Shown here piece by piece: positions 1-6,489 of a stretch of 8,034 nt of DNA (positions are counted from its first letter, which is position 1; each line of letters begins with the position of its first letter). Below the pieces are notes generated by a model. It had not been told where the DNA came from. It saw nothing but the letters and a program-made list of their open reading frames with translations, and ran no database searches. Source of the stretch: Lysobacterales bacterium (GTDB taxonomy: Bacteria; Pseudomonadota; Gammaproteobacteria; Xanthomonadales; Xanthomonadaceae); assembly GCA_016718605.1 (NCBI GenBank), contig JADKCY010000027.1, positions 1 through 8,034 of the forward strand. Reading direction: 5' to 3'. Made by a program: the position numbers and the translations under genes.

Positions 1-2
1 CG

Positions 3-173
3 CCGTACTCAAAATCGGGGGGACGTCGATGGTGGGCTGATTTCTATGCAGAGATCGTGCTTGATCTATGTCAATTCAAACAGGGTTCGAGTGGAGAACT
101 ACCTTCTGTTGACGCATTGTCGCCCGAGCTCAAAATATACAGAGCCACTCTAATACGACCGGCGCATCAGTAG
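3..173 (+). CDS. possible C-terminal fragment of an unidentified protein, cut by the window edge
   Basis: The third forward frame is open from the window edge to a TAG at 171-173 and gives 56 residues with protein-like composition, including the stretch WWADFYAEIVLDLCQF and the ending LIRPAHQ. No start is visible, so this could be the 3' end of a plus-strand gene lying to the left. It would converge on the minus-strand gene that ends at 328. I do not recognise a family. The first forward frame is also open here for about 50 codons, so chance is a real alternative. Only the amino-acid composition favours this frame. Confidence 0.3.
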   Translation, partial: PYSKSGGRRWWADFYAEIVLDLCQFKQGSSGELPSVDALSPELKIYRATLIRPAHQ

Positions 174-327
174 CTAAGGACTGATGTCCTTTCCTAAGCA
201 ATATATGCGTTTCCTCAATAGGCTGTCGCGAGCACTGGTGTCAACACAGTCTTCTTACAGCCATTGAGTATCGAACTCACCCTGTTACACCTTCTCCGCA
301 AGTGCCTATCGCCGCGTTATCAACAAT
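174..327. other. gene-free gap with one small hairpin
   Basis: No convincing coding sequence lies here on either strand. A 6-bp hairpin (AAGGAC, loop TGAT, GTCCTT, 176-191) follows the stop of the possible gene fragment and is trailed by TTCC. It could be a weak terminator, but there is no proper T-run. I looked for an integron attC site or a tRNA-like attachment site beyond the 3' end of the next gene and found neither. Confidence 0.3.
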
Positions 328-894
328 TTAGGACTGGAGTGTGGAATGTGGAACCTCGAAATCGGAAGTTGGATAACCAGTGAGTTCAGCAAGATTTTCA
401 AGGGATAGATAGTTCCAGTATGGCGTCCATGAGTCCTTGTCAAAAGACACTATGGCATAGCTTCCGTACGGTGCCAGTCCTAGCCCTTCAGCATAGTGCT
501 CAACCCAGACAAGCCCGTTCAGTTTTCCCGAACGCTCGTTGAAACGTTCGTGATACTCAAGCGCGAGCTTTAAGGATTCAAGCGCAAATATCGTCATATT
601 TTTTGACTGTTTCAACTGTGCAACTAGATCATCTAGGATCTTTGTGAACCGAGACTTCGTGATGTAGTTCTGGATTGCGCTCATCAAAGTAACGTTATCG
701 CGCTCAAGAAATTGCCGGATATCATGTGTAATTGTTTCAACAGCGATTGTTACACATGTCCCCGCCGTAGCAGACATTTGCGAACAGACGACGACAAGGG
801 GTCTATTTTCGTCTTCAAGAATCCTAATATGGCATCGTGAAGGTGCTCCACTGACACCACTGAATGAGTAGATGAACTCTTGTTTCACAGCCAT
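328..894 (-). CDS. hypothetical protein, 188 aa, unknown function
   Basis: This is a complete ORF starting with ATG at 894, with a good ribosome binding site (GAGG, 8 nt spacing) just upstream on the minus strand. The product has no signal peptide and no membrane segment, so it is probably cytosolic. The N-terminal half (about 1-55) looks beta-rich, the middle (about 56-120) is helical and charged, and the C-terminal part has an aromatic-rich segment (WVEHYAEGLGLAPYGSYAIV, about 130-149, then WTPYWNYLSLENLAELTGYP). I do not recognise a family. It lies 77 bp downstream of the ParB-like gene on the same strand, so co-transcription is possible. Its AT-richness and many rare-looking codons differ from the GC-rich genes further right, which suggests recent acquisition. 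Existence as a gene is likely; function is unknown. Confidence 0.7.
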   Translation of the reverse strand: MAVKQEFIYSFSGVSGAPSRCHIRILEDENRPLVVVCSQMSATAGTCVTIAVETITHDIRQFLERDNVTLMSAIQNYITKSRFTKILDDLVAQLKQSKNMTIFALESLKLALEYHERFNERSGKLNGLVWVEHYAEGLGLAPYGSYAIVSFDKDSWTPYWNYLSLENLAELTGYPTSDFEVPHSTLQS

Positions 895-971
895 AAAATT
901 AACCTCGTTTCTGTTTTCTCGGTGTTTGGGGTCGGGATGCGTCTATGTTTCCATGACCATCGCATATGCAA

Positions 972-1502
972 TTATTCTCTCGGAGTACATGCACGCCCAA
1001 CAAATACAAGATGCTTCGTCTCTGGACTGATTACGCGATTTTTCACCAAACCGCCTAGAATGGCTGCTCTTGTGTGACCCTCCATTAAGTGAAGGCGTCC
1101 GTCGACAGCTGGATGAATCCCATCAAGAAGCACCGGCGAGCGTAACCACGTTTTGTGTTCCTCCCAGTTCGCAACTACTTCGCTGCGGTTGTCTATGCAT
1201 GGCCATCCTTTGTTTGCAAATTCATCGAGCCGAGCCTGGACTACCAGATACCAACGTTCAAAGTCATCGTAGTACGACGCGTTAATGATCTCGTTGGCAG
1301 GAATATGAATTGATACCCATTCTACAGATAACAAATCAATATCTCGATATTGTTTTTGGAATTCACTACTTCTGCCATGGTCAGAATAGACCTGCTCAAT
1401 AACGTCGCGCGGCGTTTCTGGCAAAAGTTTGCAAAGTGTATCTAAACAGATAATGCCGGTGTCTTTGTCGTATGGTTGGTCGAGAAGGTCGGAAAATTTC
1501 AT
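972..1502 (-). CDS. ParB-like-fold hypothetical protein, 176 aa
   Basis: The ORF starts at ATG 1502 after an AAAGGAAG purine tract about 12 nt upstream. Near the C-terminus lies HLMEGHTRAAILGG (about 138-151), which resembles the conserved box of ParB/Spo0J-type N-terminal (ParB-nuclease superfamily) domains, where a G-x-x-R core binds nucleotide. The N-terminal and middle parts (DHGRSSEFQKQY at 41-52, FERWYLVVQARLDEF at 81-95) recall small stand-alone proteins of accessory regions rather than true partition proteins. There is no helix-turn-helix domain and no ParA neighbour, so a role in plasmid partition is not supported. It may form a short transcription unit with the 188-aa gene that follows after 77 bp. 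The ParB-like assignment rests on one motif; the biological role is unknown. Confidence 0.65.
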   Translation of the reverse strand: MKFSDLLDQPYDKDTGIICLDTLCKLLPETPRDVIEQVYSDHGRSSEFQKQYRDIDLLSVEWVSIHIPANEIINASYYDDFERWYLVVQARLDEFANKGWPCIDNRSEVVANWEEHKTWLRSPVLLDGIHPAVDGRLHLMEGHTRAAILGGLVKNRVISPETKHLVFVGRACTPRE

Positions 1503-1732
1503 GCTCGCCTATTGCTTCCTTTCTGCGGGTATAGTAATCGGGATAGTGTCTCATATGCTCACATCGGTTAATACCAACAGCATACGCAAAGGTCAGCGAG
1601 TCGAATGCAGTAGTGTAGACCTCTTGAACCGACAGACAGTCCAAGCATTACGCCGCATCATCCAATCATGTCTTGCCAACTGATGGCGCAGATCAAGACT
1701 ATCGCTCATTTCCCGGTTCGCCAGTCATAAAG

Positions 1733-1765
1733 AGCGGATCTTCCGCTGGCGCGAAAACCTTCGCG
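1733..1765. repeat. two adjacent small hairpins just beyond the recombinase gene
   Basis: Two perfect 6-bp inverted repeats stand 2 bp apart: AGCGGA/TCCGCT (1733-1747, loop TCT) and CGCGAA/TTCGCG (1750-1765, loop AACC). They start 5 bp beyond the recombinase stop codon. On the minus strand they would be transcribed right after the gene, so they could act as a weak terminator, but only a short CTTTA follows. A protein-binding or recombination role cannot be told from the sequence. The rest of the gap 1503-1770 shows no convincing gene. Confidence 0.4.
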
Positions 1766-1770
1766 TGCCC

Positions 1771-2871
1771 TCACCGGTAACTCATTTTATATATGTCCTT
1801 TCTCTGCATCAACTGTGCTGCTGGATTCTGAGTCACCTCACCCGTCTGGACGTAGCCTAAGAACGTCGGCACGGATCGATGGTCTGACATGGCCATTGCC
1901 TGCGATAGGGGGATGCCCTGTTTACCTGCCTCGGTAGCAAATCCTGACCGCAAGCTGTGGCCCGCAAAGTCACCGGCGACACCCGCCATCAGCGCGCGCT
2001 TTTTTACCATGTTGGCAATCGAGCGATCCGACAGCGACAACCCAATGCGGTTGCCTTGCACACTTCGGAATAGCCTTCCTTCTGAAACGCCGCTGGACTG
2101 AAGCCAGTCTTCGAGCGCTTTGGCCGCCTCACCCAGAACCGGCTTGTCGGGTTGCGACCCCGCAATGGCGCCTGTCTGGCGTGTTTTGGAGTGCTCTAGG
2201 CGGTAGACATAGCCCTCCGGCACACGGCGCAGGTCGCGCAGGTCCGCGAGCGCGATCTCTGATCGGCGACGTCCACCTGAGGCAAACCCGAAGAGCAGGA
2301 TCGCGCGATCCCGGATCCCCATCAGGGAGTCATCGCAGGTATCCAGCAGGGCGCGAAGCACATCCGCCGTGGCGGCCGTTTTCTTGTTTGGACGCTCGCC
2401 ACGTTTCACCGAGGCCTTGCTCGCCGTGCTGAGCAGAATACGTACCGAGGGCAGCGCGCACGGGCTCTCCAGACGCTGCATCGCATGGAACTTGGACAGC
2501 AACGAAATGCGGTGACGCACGGTGGCCATCGAGAGTGCGCCAGGTTTTCCCTTGAGGCCCGCGGCCACCAGCTGACGATCCACCTCCGGTGGCAACTCCG
2601 AGGTGAGCTCACCACGACTGTTGGTCCGCCGGAGATGGTCGACCAAGAACTGGATCACACAGGCTTCGCTGACCGGGAACGTCAACGGACTGCCAAATCG
2701 AAGCTGATGCCAGTTCTGCCAGTAGCGCATGGCGCTCTCGTAGGCGCGCACGGTGTTCGCGGCGGTGCCTTCGGCGATGACTTCACGGACGGCATCCGCC
2801 GTTTGCGTGCTGAGCAGATCGGGCACGGCGTCGGAAAGCTGTGCTAGATTCTTCGATAGTCCTTGCGTCAT
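1771..2871 (-). CDS. tnpS: tyrosine recombinase, TnpS-like cointegrate resolvase
   Basis: This 366-residue protein has the full catalytic set of the tyrosine recombinase/phage integrase family. The likely residues are R202 (in GRRRSE), K229 (EHSKTRQTG), H305 and R308 (HSLRSGFATEAG), H331 (SDHRS) and the nucleophile Y340 (FLGYVQ). Residues about 25-135 form the usual SAM-like core-binding domain. It cuts and rejoins DNA through a 3'-phosphotyrosine link. It is divergent from a KfrA_N/coiled-coil gene with a 12-bp inverted repeat between them. That arrangement matches TnpS/TnpT of Tn4651-type Tn3-family transposons, in which TnpS resolves cointegrates at rst. Start ATG 2871 has only a weak purine stretch (AAAGAA, 8 nt spacing). 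A phage or island integrase is the alternative, but the partner gene and site favour TnpS. The recombinase call is near certain; the TnpS name is inference. Confidence 0.85.
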   Translation of the reverse strand: MTQGLSKNLAQLSDAVPDLLSTQTADAVREVIAEGTAANTVRAYESAMRYWQNWHQLRFGSPLTFPVSEACVIQFLVDHLRRTNSRGELTSELPPEVDRQLVAAGLKGKPGALSMATVRHRISLLSKFHAMQRLESPCALPSVRILLSTASKASVKRGERPNKKTAATADVLRALLDTCDDSLMGIRDRAILLFGFASGGRRRSEIALADLRDLRRVPEGYVYRLEHSKTRQTGAIAGSQPDKPVLGEAAKALEDWLQSSGVSEGRLFRSVQGNRIGLSLSDRSIANMVKKRALMAGVAGDFAGHSLRSGFATEAGKQGIPLSQAMAMSDHRSVPTFLGYVQTGEVTQNPAAQLMQRKDIYKMSYR

Positions 2872-2985
2872 ATTATGTATTCTTTAGTACGTTAAACGGT
2901 TAGCACGTCCGATAATGTTCTATTATCGGACGTCAAAGAGCAACCCCCGACGAATCGGCAGCAAGCAAAAGTACGAGGTAATTTC
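2872..2985. promoter_or_regulatory. divergent control region of tnpS and tnpT
   Basis: This gap must carry the promoters of both divergent genes. On the plus strand TATTAT (2921-2926) differs from the consensus -10 at one base, but no good -35 box stands at the right distance. The plus-strand gene has a clear ribosome binding site, GAGG at 2975-2978, 7 nt before its ATG. The recombinase gene on the other strand has only a weak site. As the -10-like bases fall inside the palindrome, recombinase or TnpT binding would be expected to control transcription; this is inferred from the layout only. Confidence 0.5.
2905..2933. repeat. probable recombination core (rst) between tnpS and tnpT
   Basis: A perfect 12-bp inverted repeat (ACGTCCGATAAT and its complement) flanks a 5-bp centre, GTTCT. 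It sits in the 114-bp gap between the divergent recombinase and KfrA_N genes. Two inverted recombinase-binding arms around a short spacer are the classic core of a tyrosine recombinase crossover site. If the true arms are 11 bp, the spacer is 7 bp, within the usual 6-8 bp. The arms also contain GATAAT/ATTATC, close to a -10 box, so binding here could repress both genes. The accessory TnpT-binding part of such a site is not identifiable by eye; a nearby GTTAAAC (2891-2897) is a possible piece. Confidence 0.65.
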
Positions 2986-3951
2986 ATGGCACGGCCAGGG
3001 CTGAGTTTTGACGAGGTAAAGCACGCGGCAGACGCACAGCTGAAGGCCGGCGTGCGACCGACCATCCAAAGCCTTCATGCGGCGCTTGGCACCGGCTCAT
3101 CAACCACGATCCTGAAACACCTGAATGACTGGTGGCAGCAACTCGGGCAACGCCTGGTGTCGCAGCAGGAGGCGTTGGCCATCCCGGATGCGCCTGCGAA
3201 CGTACTGGCCGCCGCAGGCACCTTCTGGCACACCGCACTGGAGGCCGCGAACGCTCTGCTCGGGGAACGCAGACAAGAACTCGAAACCCACTATCAAGGA
3301 CAGGTCGATGCCTTGGAATCCGCAAAAACGAGCGCCCTGGAGGCCGTCGCGATCGCCGATGCGCGCGCCCAAAGCGCGGATCAACGAGCCAACAACCTCA
3401 CAGCGCAGCTCGCCGACGCGGATTCGAGGGTTCAGGAGCTGCGTCGGCACTTGGATGATCTGCGCAGCGCTCTCCAAAACGCGACGGACCAACTGCAGCA
3501 GCGTGATCGACAGGTGATCAGTCTTCAGTCCGCGCTGAACAGCGCGCAAGAGGCCGCTGCCCTCGAGAGCGCACGAAGCAAGAGCCACATCGAAGCCACG
3601 GAAAACCGCTGCGCTCGCGAAATCGACATCGCACGATGCGCAGCCCGTGAACTGGCCAGCGAACTCAAGGAAAGCAAACAGCAACAGGATGCCCAAAGAG
3701 CCAAAGCCAGTGCGGACCTCGCGCATTGGAAGGCCGAGGCCGCCTCACACAGCGCGCACGCCCAAAGGCTCAGCGCCGAGCTTCATGCCGCTCAAACCAT
3801 TCACCAAGCCCAAGCCCAGCAAATCCTTCAGCTCGACGAGCGGCTCCGCGAGGTCACCAGCAGGTTACTCAGCCCCCTCGCAGAAAGGCGTCCTCGAAAA
3901 AAGAAGCTCAACGAAGCGGACCGCCAGAGCGAAATACCGGGTCATAGCTAA
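2986..3951 (+). CDS. tnpT: KfrA_N-domain coiled-coil DNA-binding protein, TnpT-like
   Basis: This 321-residue protein has a KfrA_N-type DNA-binding head at about 1-110, with the typical opening (RPGLSFDEVKHAADAQLKAG) and a helix-turn-helix-like stretch, GTGSSTTILKHLNDWW (35-50). A long coiled coil follows (about 85-300), rich in Ala, Gln, Glu and Arg with little Pro or Gly. The tail is basic (RRPRKKK). KfrA of plasmids uses this design to bind its own operator and form filaments; TnpT of Tn4651-type transposons is a coiled-coil accessory factor for TnpS at rst. Divergence from the recombinase gene and the palindrome between them favour the TnpT role. The start is supported by GAGG 7 nt upstream. 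The 3' end overlaps the convergent next gene by 44 bp. A plain KfrA-like regulator is the alternative. Confidence 0.8.
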   Translation: MARPGLSFDEVKHAADAQLKAGVRPTIQSLHAALGTGSSTTILKHLNDWWQQLGQRLVSQQEALAIPDAPANVLAAAGTFWHTALEAANALLGERRQELETHYQGQVDALESAKTSALEAVAIADARAQSADQRANNLTAQLADADSRVQELRRHLDDLRSALQNATDQLQQRDRQVISLQSALNSAQEAAALESARSKSHIEATENRCAREIDIARCAARELASELKESKQQQDAQRAKASADLAHWKAEAASHSAHAQRLSAELHAAQTIHQAQAQQILQLDERLREVTSRLLSPLAERRPRKKKLNEADRQSEIPGHS

Positions 3952-4933
3952 AGACATGCTCCAGAGGGCTGTCCTCACAACGACCAATAATCCGGTCAGG
4001 GAATGCAGTACCGCCCTCATCCAAAATCACCCGCCCTGCGCAGATTGGGCATGTCGCCTGTGGACCTTCAAGGTGGACCCACCCGCCAGCCAGAGGCTGC
4101 CCTACTTCACCGCGGATGAACCGGAGGACGCCATAAGGCGCATTCAACGAAAGCACCCATTGGGGAGCGATCACCAGTCTGCGGGTCGGCAGTGAGTACA
4201 TTGGCCACGTCGAAATAAGCCAAAGAATGGATCCAAGAAGCCCAGTGATCGTCAGGGCCGGATGGCGCGTCAGCGTTGAGGGAGATACGACCAATCCCGC
4301 CAAGATGAACCACGTAATCAGGACGGGGGCCGTAAGCAACAGCAGTAGGCACACGCCCCGCCAACTGCGCATGGCAAAGCCCTGACTCACGAACAATCCT
4401 CGCAACCACCATGCGGCCATGACCGGTTCAATGCGATAGGTCAGCGACTCACGAGATCCGCGTTCGGCGGCGTTGTCGTTGACATCAGTATCGGGATCAG
4501 TCCCCTCCTCCGGCACATCCATGGCCACAAACGCGAGCTGATAGCGGGTCACATTGCCACGCCCGCCTGCACTGGGCATCGCGCGAAGATCCGGCCCGCA
4601 TGCCAACCCCGCATTGGCACATTCAGCCGATATCTCAGCGCGGTGGGCCATCCACCAGGCGACGAATTTCTCCCGCCGTAACCAGCGTCCTGGCGAATCG
4701 CCCTGCAGCACACCGCCGAACTGTTCCACATAGATCGCCCGCAAGGTATCGACATCGACAGGCGAGGTTGTGCCATCGCGCCTCAGTTCATTGGCAGACA
4801 TTTCCGCCAGGACAGACAGGACACGTGAATACCTGGTCTCCCCGCCTCGCGCGGAAAGCCACTGCGTGAGCACGTCCAAGCATGAAAGGTGGTCGGTGGA
4901 GGATTGGGGAGGTATTGGACTGTTTTCGGACAT
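3908..4933 (-). CDS. two-TM membrane protein with C-terminal zinc-ribbon-like motif, unknown function
   Basis: This 341-residue protein has a soluble N-terminal part (about 1-185) with a helical, Trp-rich segment (WLRREKFVAWWMAHRAEI, 84-101). Two hydrophobic helices follow (about 193-216, with GVCLLLLLTAPVLITWFI, and about 226-247). The C-terminal domain holds CPICAG (C295, C298) and, after a gap, RC (C319) and H326, a plausible Cys3His zinc site. There is no signal peptide; with two helices both soluble parts probably face the cytoplasm. I do not recognise a family. It is divergent from the CoiA-like gene across 48 bp, so the two may share control and a process. It converges on the tnpT-like gene with a 44-bp overlap. 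Its codon use is GC-rich and uninterrupted, which supports a real gene. It looks like a passenger of the mobile element. Confidence 0.75.
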   Translation of the reverse strand: MSENSPIPPQSSTDHLSCLDVLTQWLSARGGETRYSRVLSVLAEMSANELRRDGTTSPVDVDTLRAIYVEQFGGVLQGDSPGRWLRREKFVAWWMAHRAEISAECANAGLACGPDLRAMPSAGGRGNVTRYQLAFVAMDVPEEGTDPDTDVNDNAAERGSRESLTYRIEPVMAAWWLRGLFVSQGFAMRSWRGVCLLLLLTAPVLITWFILAGLVVSPSTLTRHPALTITGLLGSILWLISTWPMYSLPTRRLVIAPQWVLSLNAPYGVLRFIRGEVGQPLAGGWVHLEGPQATCPICAGRVILDEGGTAFPDRIIGRCEDSPLEHVFSYDPVFRSGGPLR

Positions 4934-4981
4934 GGCGCGAATGGATGTTGGGACACCCCAACTCTAGGCAGCCAAGACAGC
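4934..4981. promoter_or_regulatory. short divergent intergenic region with a small palindrome
   Basis: Only 48 bp separate the start codons of the membrane-protein gene and the CoiA-like gene. Within it lies an inverted repeat, GTTGGG/CCCAAC with loop ACAC (4947-4962), that could be an operator serving both genes. No convincing -35/-10 pair fits, so promoters may reach into the coding sequences. No good ribosome binding site precedes the ATG at 4982; AGG at 4966-4968 is too far away to be typical. Confidence 0.35.
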
Positions 4982-6259
4982 ATGAGCAACGTAGAAGGCA
5001 TTGTTCCGTTCGGACTTCGCAACGGGCGGATGTATGCCGCCACCGAGGTGGCCAACGGTCTCGCCTGCGACTGTTTATGTCCAGGATGCGCAACACCGCT
5101 TGTCGCACGCCAAGGCGAACACCGCCGGCCCCACTTCGCACATCACGCAGGCGCCGAGTGTGAATACGGAGCAGAGTCCGCCATCCATCGAATGGCAAAG
5201 CAGATCATTGCCGACCACCGGCGCATCCTCTTGCCCGGCTGGGATGGCGACCTCATCCACCCGAACCCGTCCATGCTGGTTGACATCAAGGATTGGATAC
5301 ACCGCGCTGACCGCGTGGAAATGCCGGCCCGGGTAGCGCAACTCACCGATGTCACCCTTGAACAACGGGTTGGCGATCACCGACCCGACCTTGTTGTCAA
5401 TGACGATCAAGGTGAACTGCTAATCGAGATCCGATGGCAACACCCAGTCACACCCGAGAAAAAGCAAGCCATGGAAGAGAGCGGTAGGCGGATGATCGAA
5501 ATCGATCTCTCACGCCTCGGTCTGTTCGACATCTCCCGTACCGATCTGCTCATCGACGCGGTTCTAGGCAACGAGTCCAATCGAAAATGGATCAGCTGCC
5601 CTGAAGCCATCGCTGCATGGATCGAAAACCATCGAGCTCTATGTGACCGGGTCCAATGCGCAAATGCCTCGATCCAGGAAGCTCGCGAGGTCAACCTAAG
5701 AAAACGACGCGATCTGCTCGCAATTGAGCGCAACAGACGCTGGCAATACCTATCGGAGCTGGCCGCGCTTGACCAGATCACCAGACCGGAAGCGATCCAG
5801 AGCCGTCTGCATGAGCTCGCTAACAAGGACATCCCAAAGGCAGAAATCCTCCAGCGCGAGATCGTCCCCACGTGGGTGACGTTGCATCTGACCGATCCGT
5901 CATCGGATTGCTGGGCGGTCAGTGCACATCCGAAGCTGTGGTGGAGCGCCGCCTACCTACGATTCATCCAGTCCGCACCGGCTGGCAAGGTCCTGACAAC
6001 GATGGCCATCTTCAATTGGCTGGACTTAACCTTCGGGTTCCACCCGATCGCCTACCGTCTGTTCCAAGCCCAGAGAACCTACGGCATCGCATTTCAACCG
6101 GGTTCCCGAGGTCGAAGCCCACCCTGGTGCGCCTACTTCAGCGACAAGGAAAACAGAGCGATACCCAATCTCTGGAGGATCGCACAGCGGTTCCTGGACC
6201 GCCTGACCGATGCTGGTGTTCTCGATCGCGTCACCGATGGCTTTCAAATAGCGATCTAG
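4982..6259 (+). CDS. CoiA-like protein: zinc motif plus PD-(D/E)xK-type nuclease domain
   Basis: From ATG 4982 the product is 425 residues. The N-terminus has the CoiA-family zinc motif: CDCLCPGCATPL (C29, C31, C33, C36), then RRPHFAHH (49-55). Next come ESAIHRMAK (65-73) and a nuclease-like core with HRPD (D136) and LLIEIRWQHPVTPEKK (E149, R151, H154). CoiA is known from streptococcal transformation, where it helps process incoming DNA; stand-alone relatives occur in islands of other bacteria with unsettled roles. Residues about 215-255 are helical and basic, and the C-terminal 130 residues are Trp-rich and not recognised. A GTG at 4889 in the same frame would add 31 residues but overlap the divergent gene and read through non-conserved-looking sequence, so I chose the ATG. 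The gene is cytosolic and next to a divergent zinc-membrane protein. The family call is fairly sure; the function here is unknown. Confidence 0.8.
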   Translation: MSNVEGIVPFGLRNGRMYAATEVANGLACDCLCPGCATPLVARQGEHRRPHFAHHAGAECEYGAESAIHRMAKQIIADHRRILLPGWDGDLIHPNPSMLVDIKDWIHRADRVEMPARVAQLTDVTLEQRVGDHRPDLVVNDDQGELLIEIRWQHPVTPEKKQAMEESGRRMIEIDLSRLGLFDISRTDLLIDAVLGNESNRKWISCPEAIAAWIENHRALCDRVQCANASIQEAREVNLRKRRDLLAIERNRRWQYLSELAALDQITRPEAIQSRLHELANKDIPKAEILQREIVPTWVTLHLTDPSSDCWAVSAHPKLWWSAAYLRFIQSAPAGKVLTTMAIFNWLDLTFGFHPIAYRLFQAQRTYGIAFQPGSRGRSPPWCAYFSDKENRAIPNLWRIAQRFLDRLTDAGVLDRVTDGFQIAI

Positions 6260-6266
6260 GGACGCT

Positions 6267-6298
6267 AAAAAACGGCTGGGGCTCTAAAGCCCCAGCCG
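6267..6298 (-). terminator. factor-independent terminator acting on the minus strand
   Basis: A perfect 11-bp stem (CGGCTGGGGCT, 6273-6283, with its complement at 6288-6298) closes on a 4-nt loop. On the plus strand six A precede it (6267-6272), so a minus-strand transcript would read hairpin then U6, a textbook terminator. It begins 10 nt after the stop of the small minus-strand ORF at 6309. On the plus strand no T-run follows, so it should be weaker as a terminator of the CoiA-like gene, which ends 7 bp before the A-tract. Its orientation is the main evidence that something upstream on the minus strand is transcribed. Confidence 0.85.
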
Positions 6299-6308
6299 CA
6301 CTAGAACA

Positions 6309-6413
6309 TCACCGGCGAGGAAAACGACGTCTGTGACGGCAGACGTGCTCCACCTCACCATTTCGGGTCCGAACGTACTCACGCACCGGAACCATCATCG
6401 ATGGATCAAACAT
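6309..6413 (-). CDS. small Arg-rich protein, 34 aa, with its own terminator
   Basis: An ATG at 6413 opens a 34-codon frame ending in TGA at 6309. It is preceded by GAGG with 8 nt spacing and followed 10 nt later by a strong minus-strand terminator. The product has 9 Arg and 3 His or Cys-flanked basic positions; its core (VPVREYVRTRNGEVEHVCRH) looks like a short folded beta-type unit rather than random sequence. I have an impression of similar VR-x-Y-x-R-x-x-x-G-x-V-x-x-V patterns in small proteins of mobile elements, but cannot name a family. It is probably a nucleic-acid-binding or regulatory peptide, by composition only. It converges on the CoiA-like gene. The correct Shine-Dalgarno spacing plus dedicated terminator make it likely to be expressed. 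Confidence 0.55.
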   Translation of the reverse strand: MFDPSMMVPVREYVRTRNGEVEHVCRHRRRFPRR

Positions 6414-6453
6414 AGTTAAAGCCTCTATGCAGATCGGGCTGACGACTTTGTTG

Positions 6454-6483
6454 TTGCCGAGCAATAAGGAACGGGCCTACTAT
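6454..6483 (+). promoter_or_regulatory. possible promoter for a short plus-strand transcript
   Basis: TTGCCG (6454-6459) and TACTAT (6478-6483) stand 18 bp apart, each matching four of six bases of the sigma70 consensus. Transcription would start near 6490 and end at the terminator at 6537-6575. It lies about 40 bp from the start of the minus-strand small gene, so the two units would be divergent. The match is weak and could be chance. Confidence 0.3.
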
Positions 6484-6489
6484 GTCCGA

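Noticed and set aside
84..104. GGGTTCGAGT, like the T-arm of a tRNA, as a tRNA fragment or attachment site
   Set aside because: The following bases do not complete the T-stem, and no acceptor stem or anticodon arm can be drawn around it.
895..971. Integron attC site between the two left-hand unknown genes
   Set aside because: The gap has the right size for cassette spacing, but no RYYYAAC/GTTRRRY pair or long imperfect palindrome is present, and the recombinase is not of the IntI type.
1396..1644. 82-codon minus-strand ORF before and over the ParB-like gene
   Set aside because: Its second half is a shadow of the ParB-like gene in another frame, it has no ribosome binding site, and the first 48 residues show no motif. 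The outer part could be a gene remnant but cannot be supported.
2181..2847. Plus-strand ORFs inside the recombinase gene
   Set aside because: They are shadows of a gene with an intact catalytic set on the other strand.
3100..3726. 208-codon antisense ORF inside the tnpT-like gene
   Set aside because: It is the complement of a GC-rich coiled-coil gene; its Leu/Arg/Gly-rich composition is what such antisense frames always give.
4889..4981. 31-residue N-terminal extension of the CoiA-like protein from GTG 4889
   Set aside because: It would overlap the divergent gene's start by 45 bp, has no good ribosome binding site, and lies before the point where family-like sequence begins. ATG 4982 is preferred.
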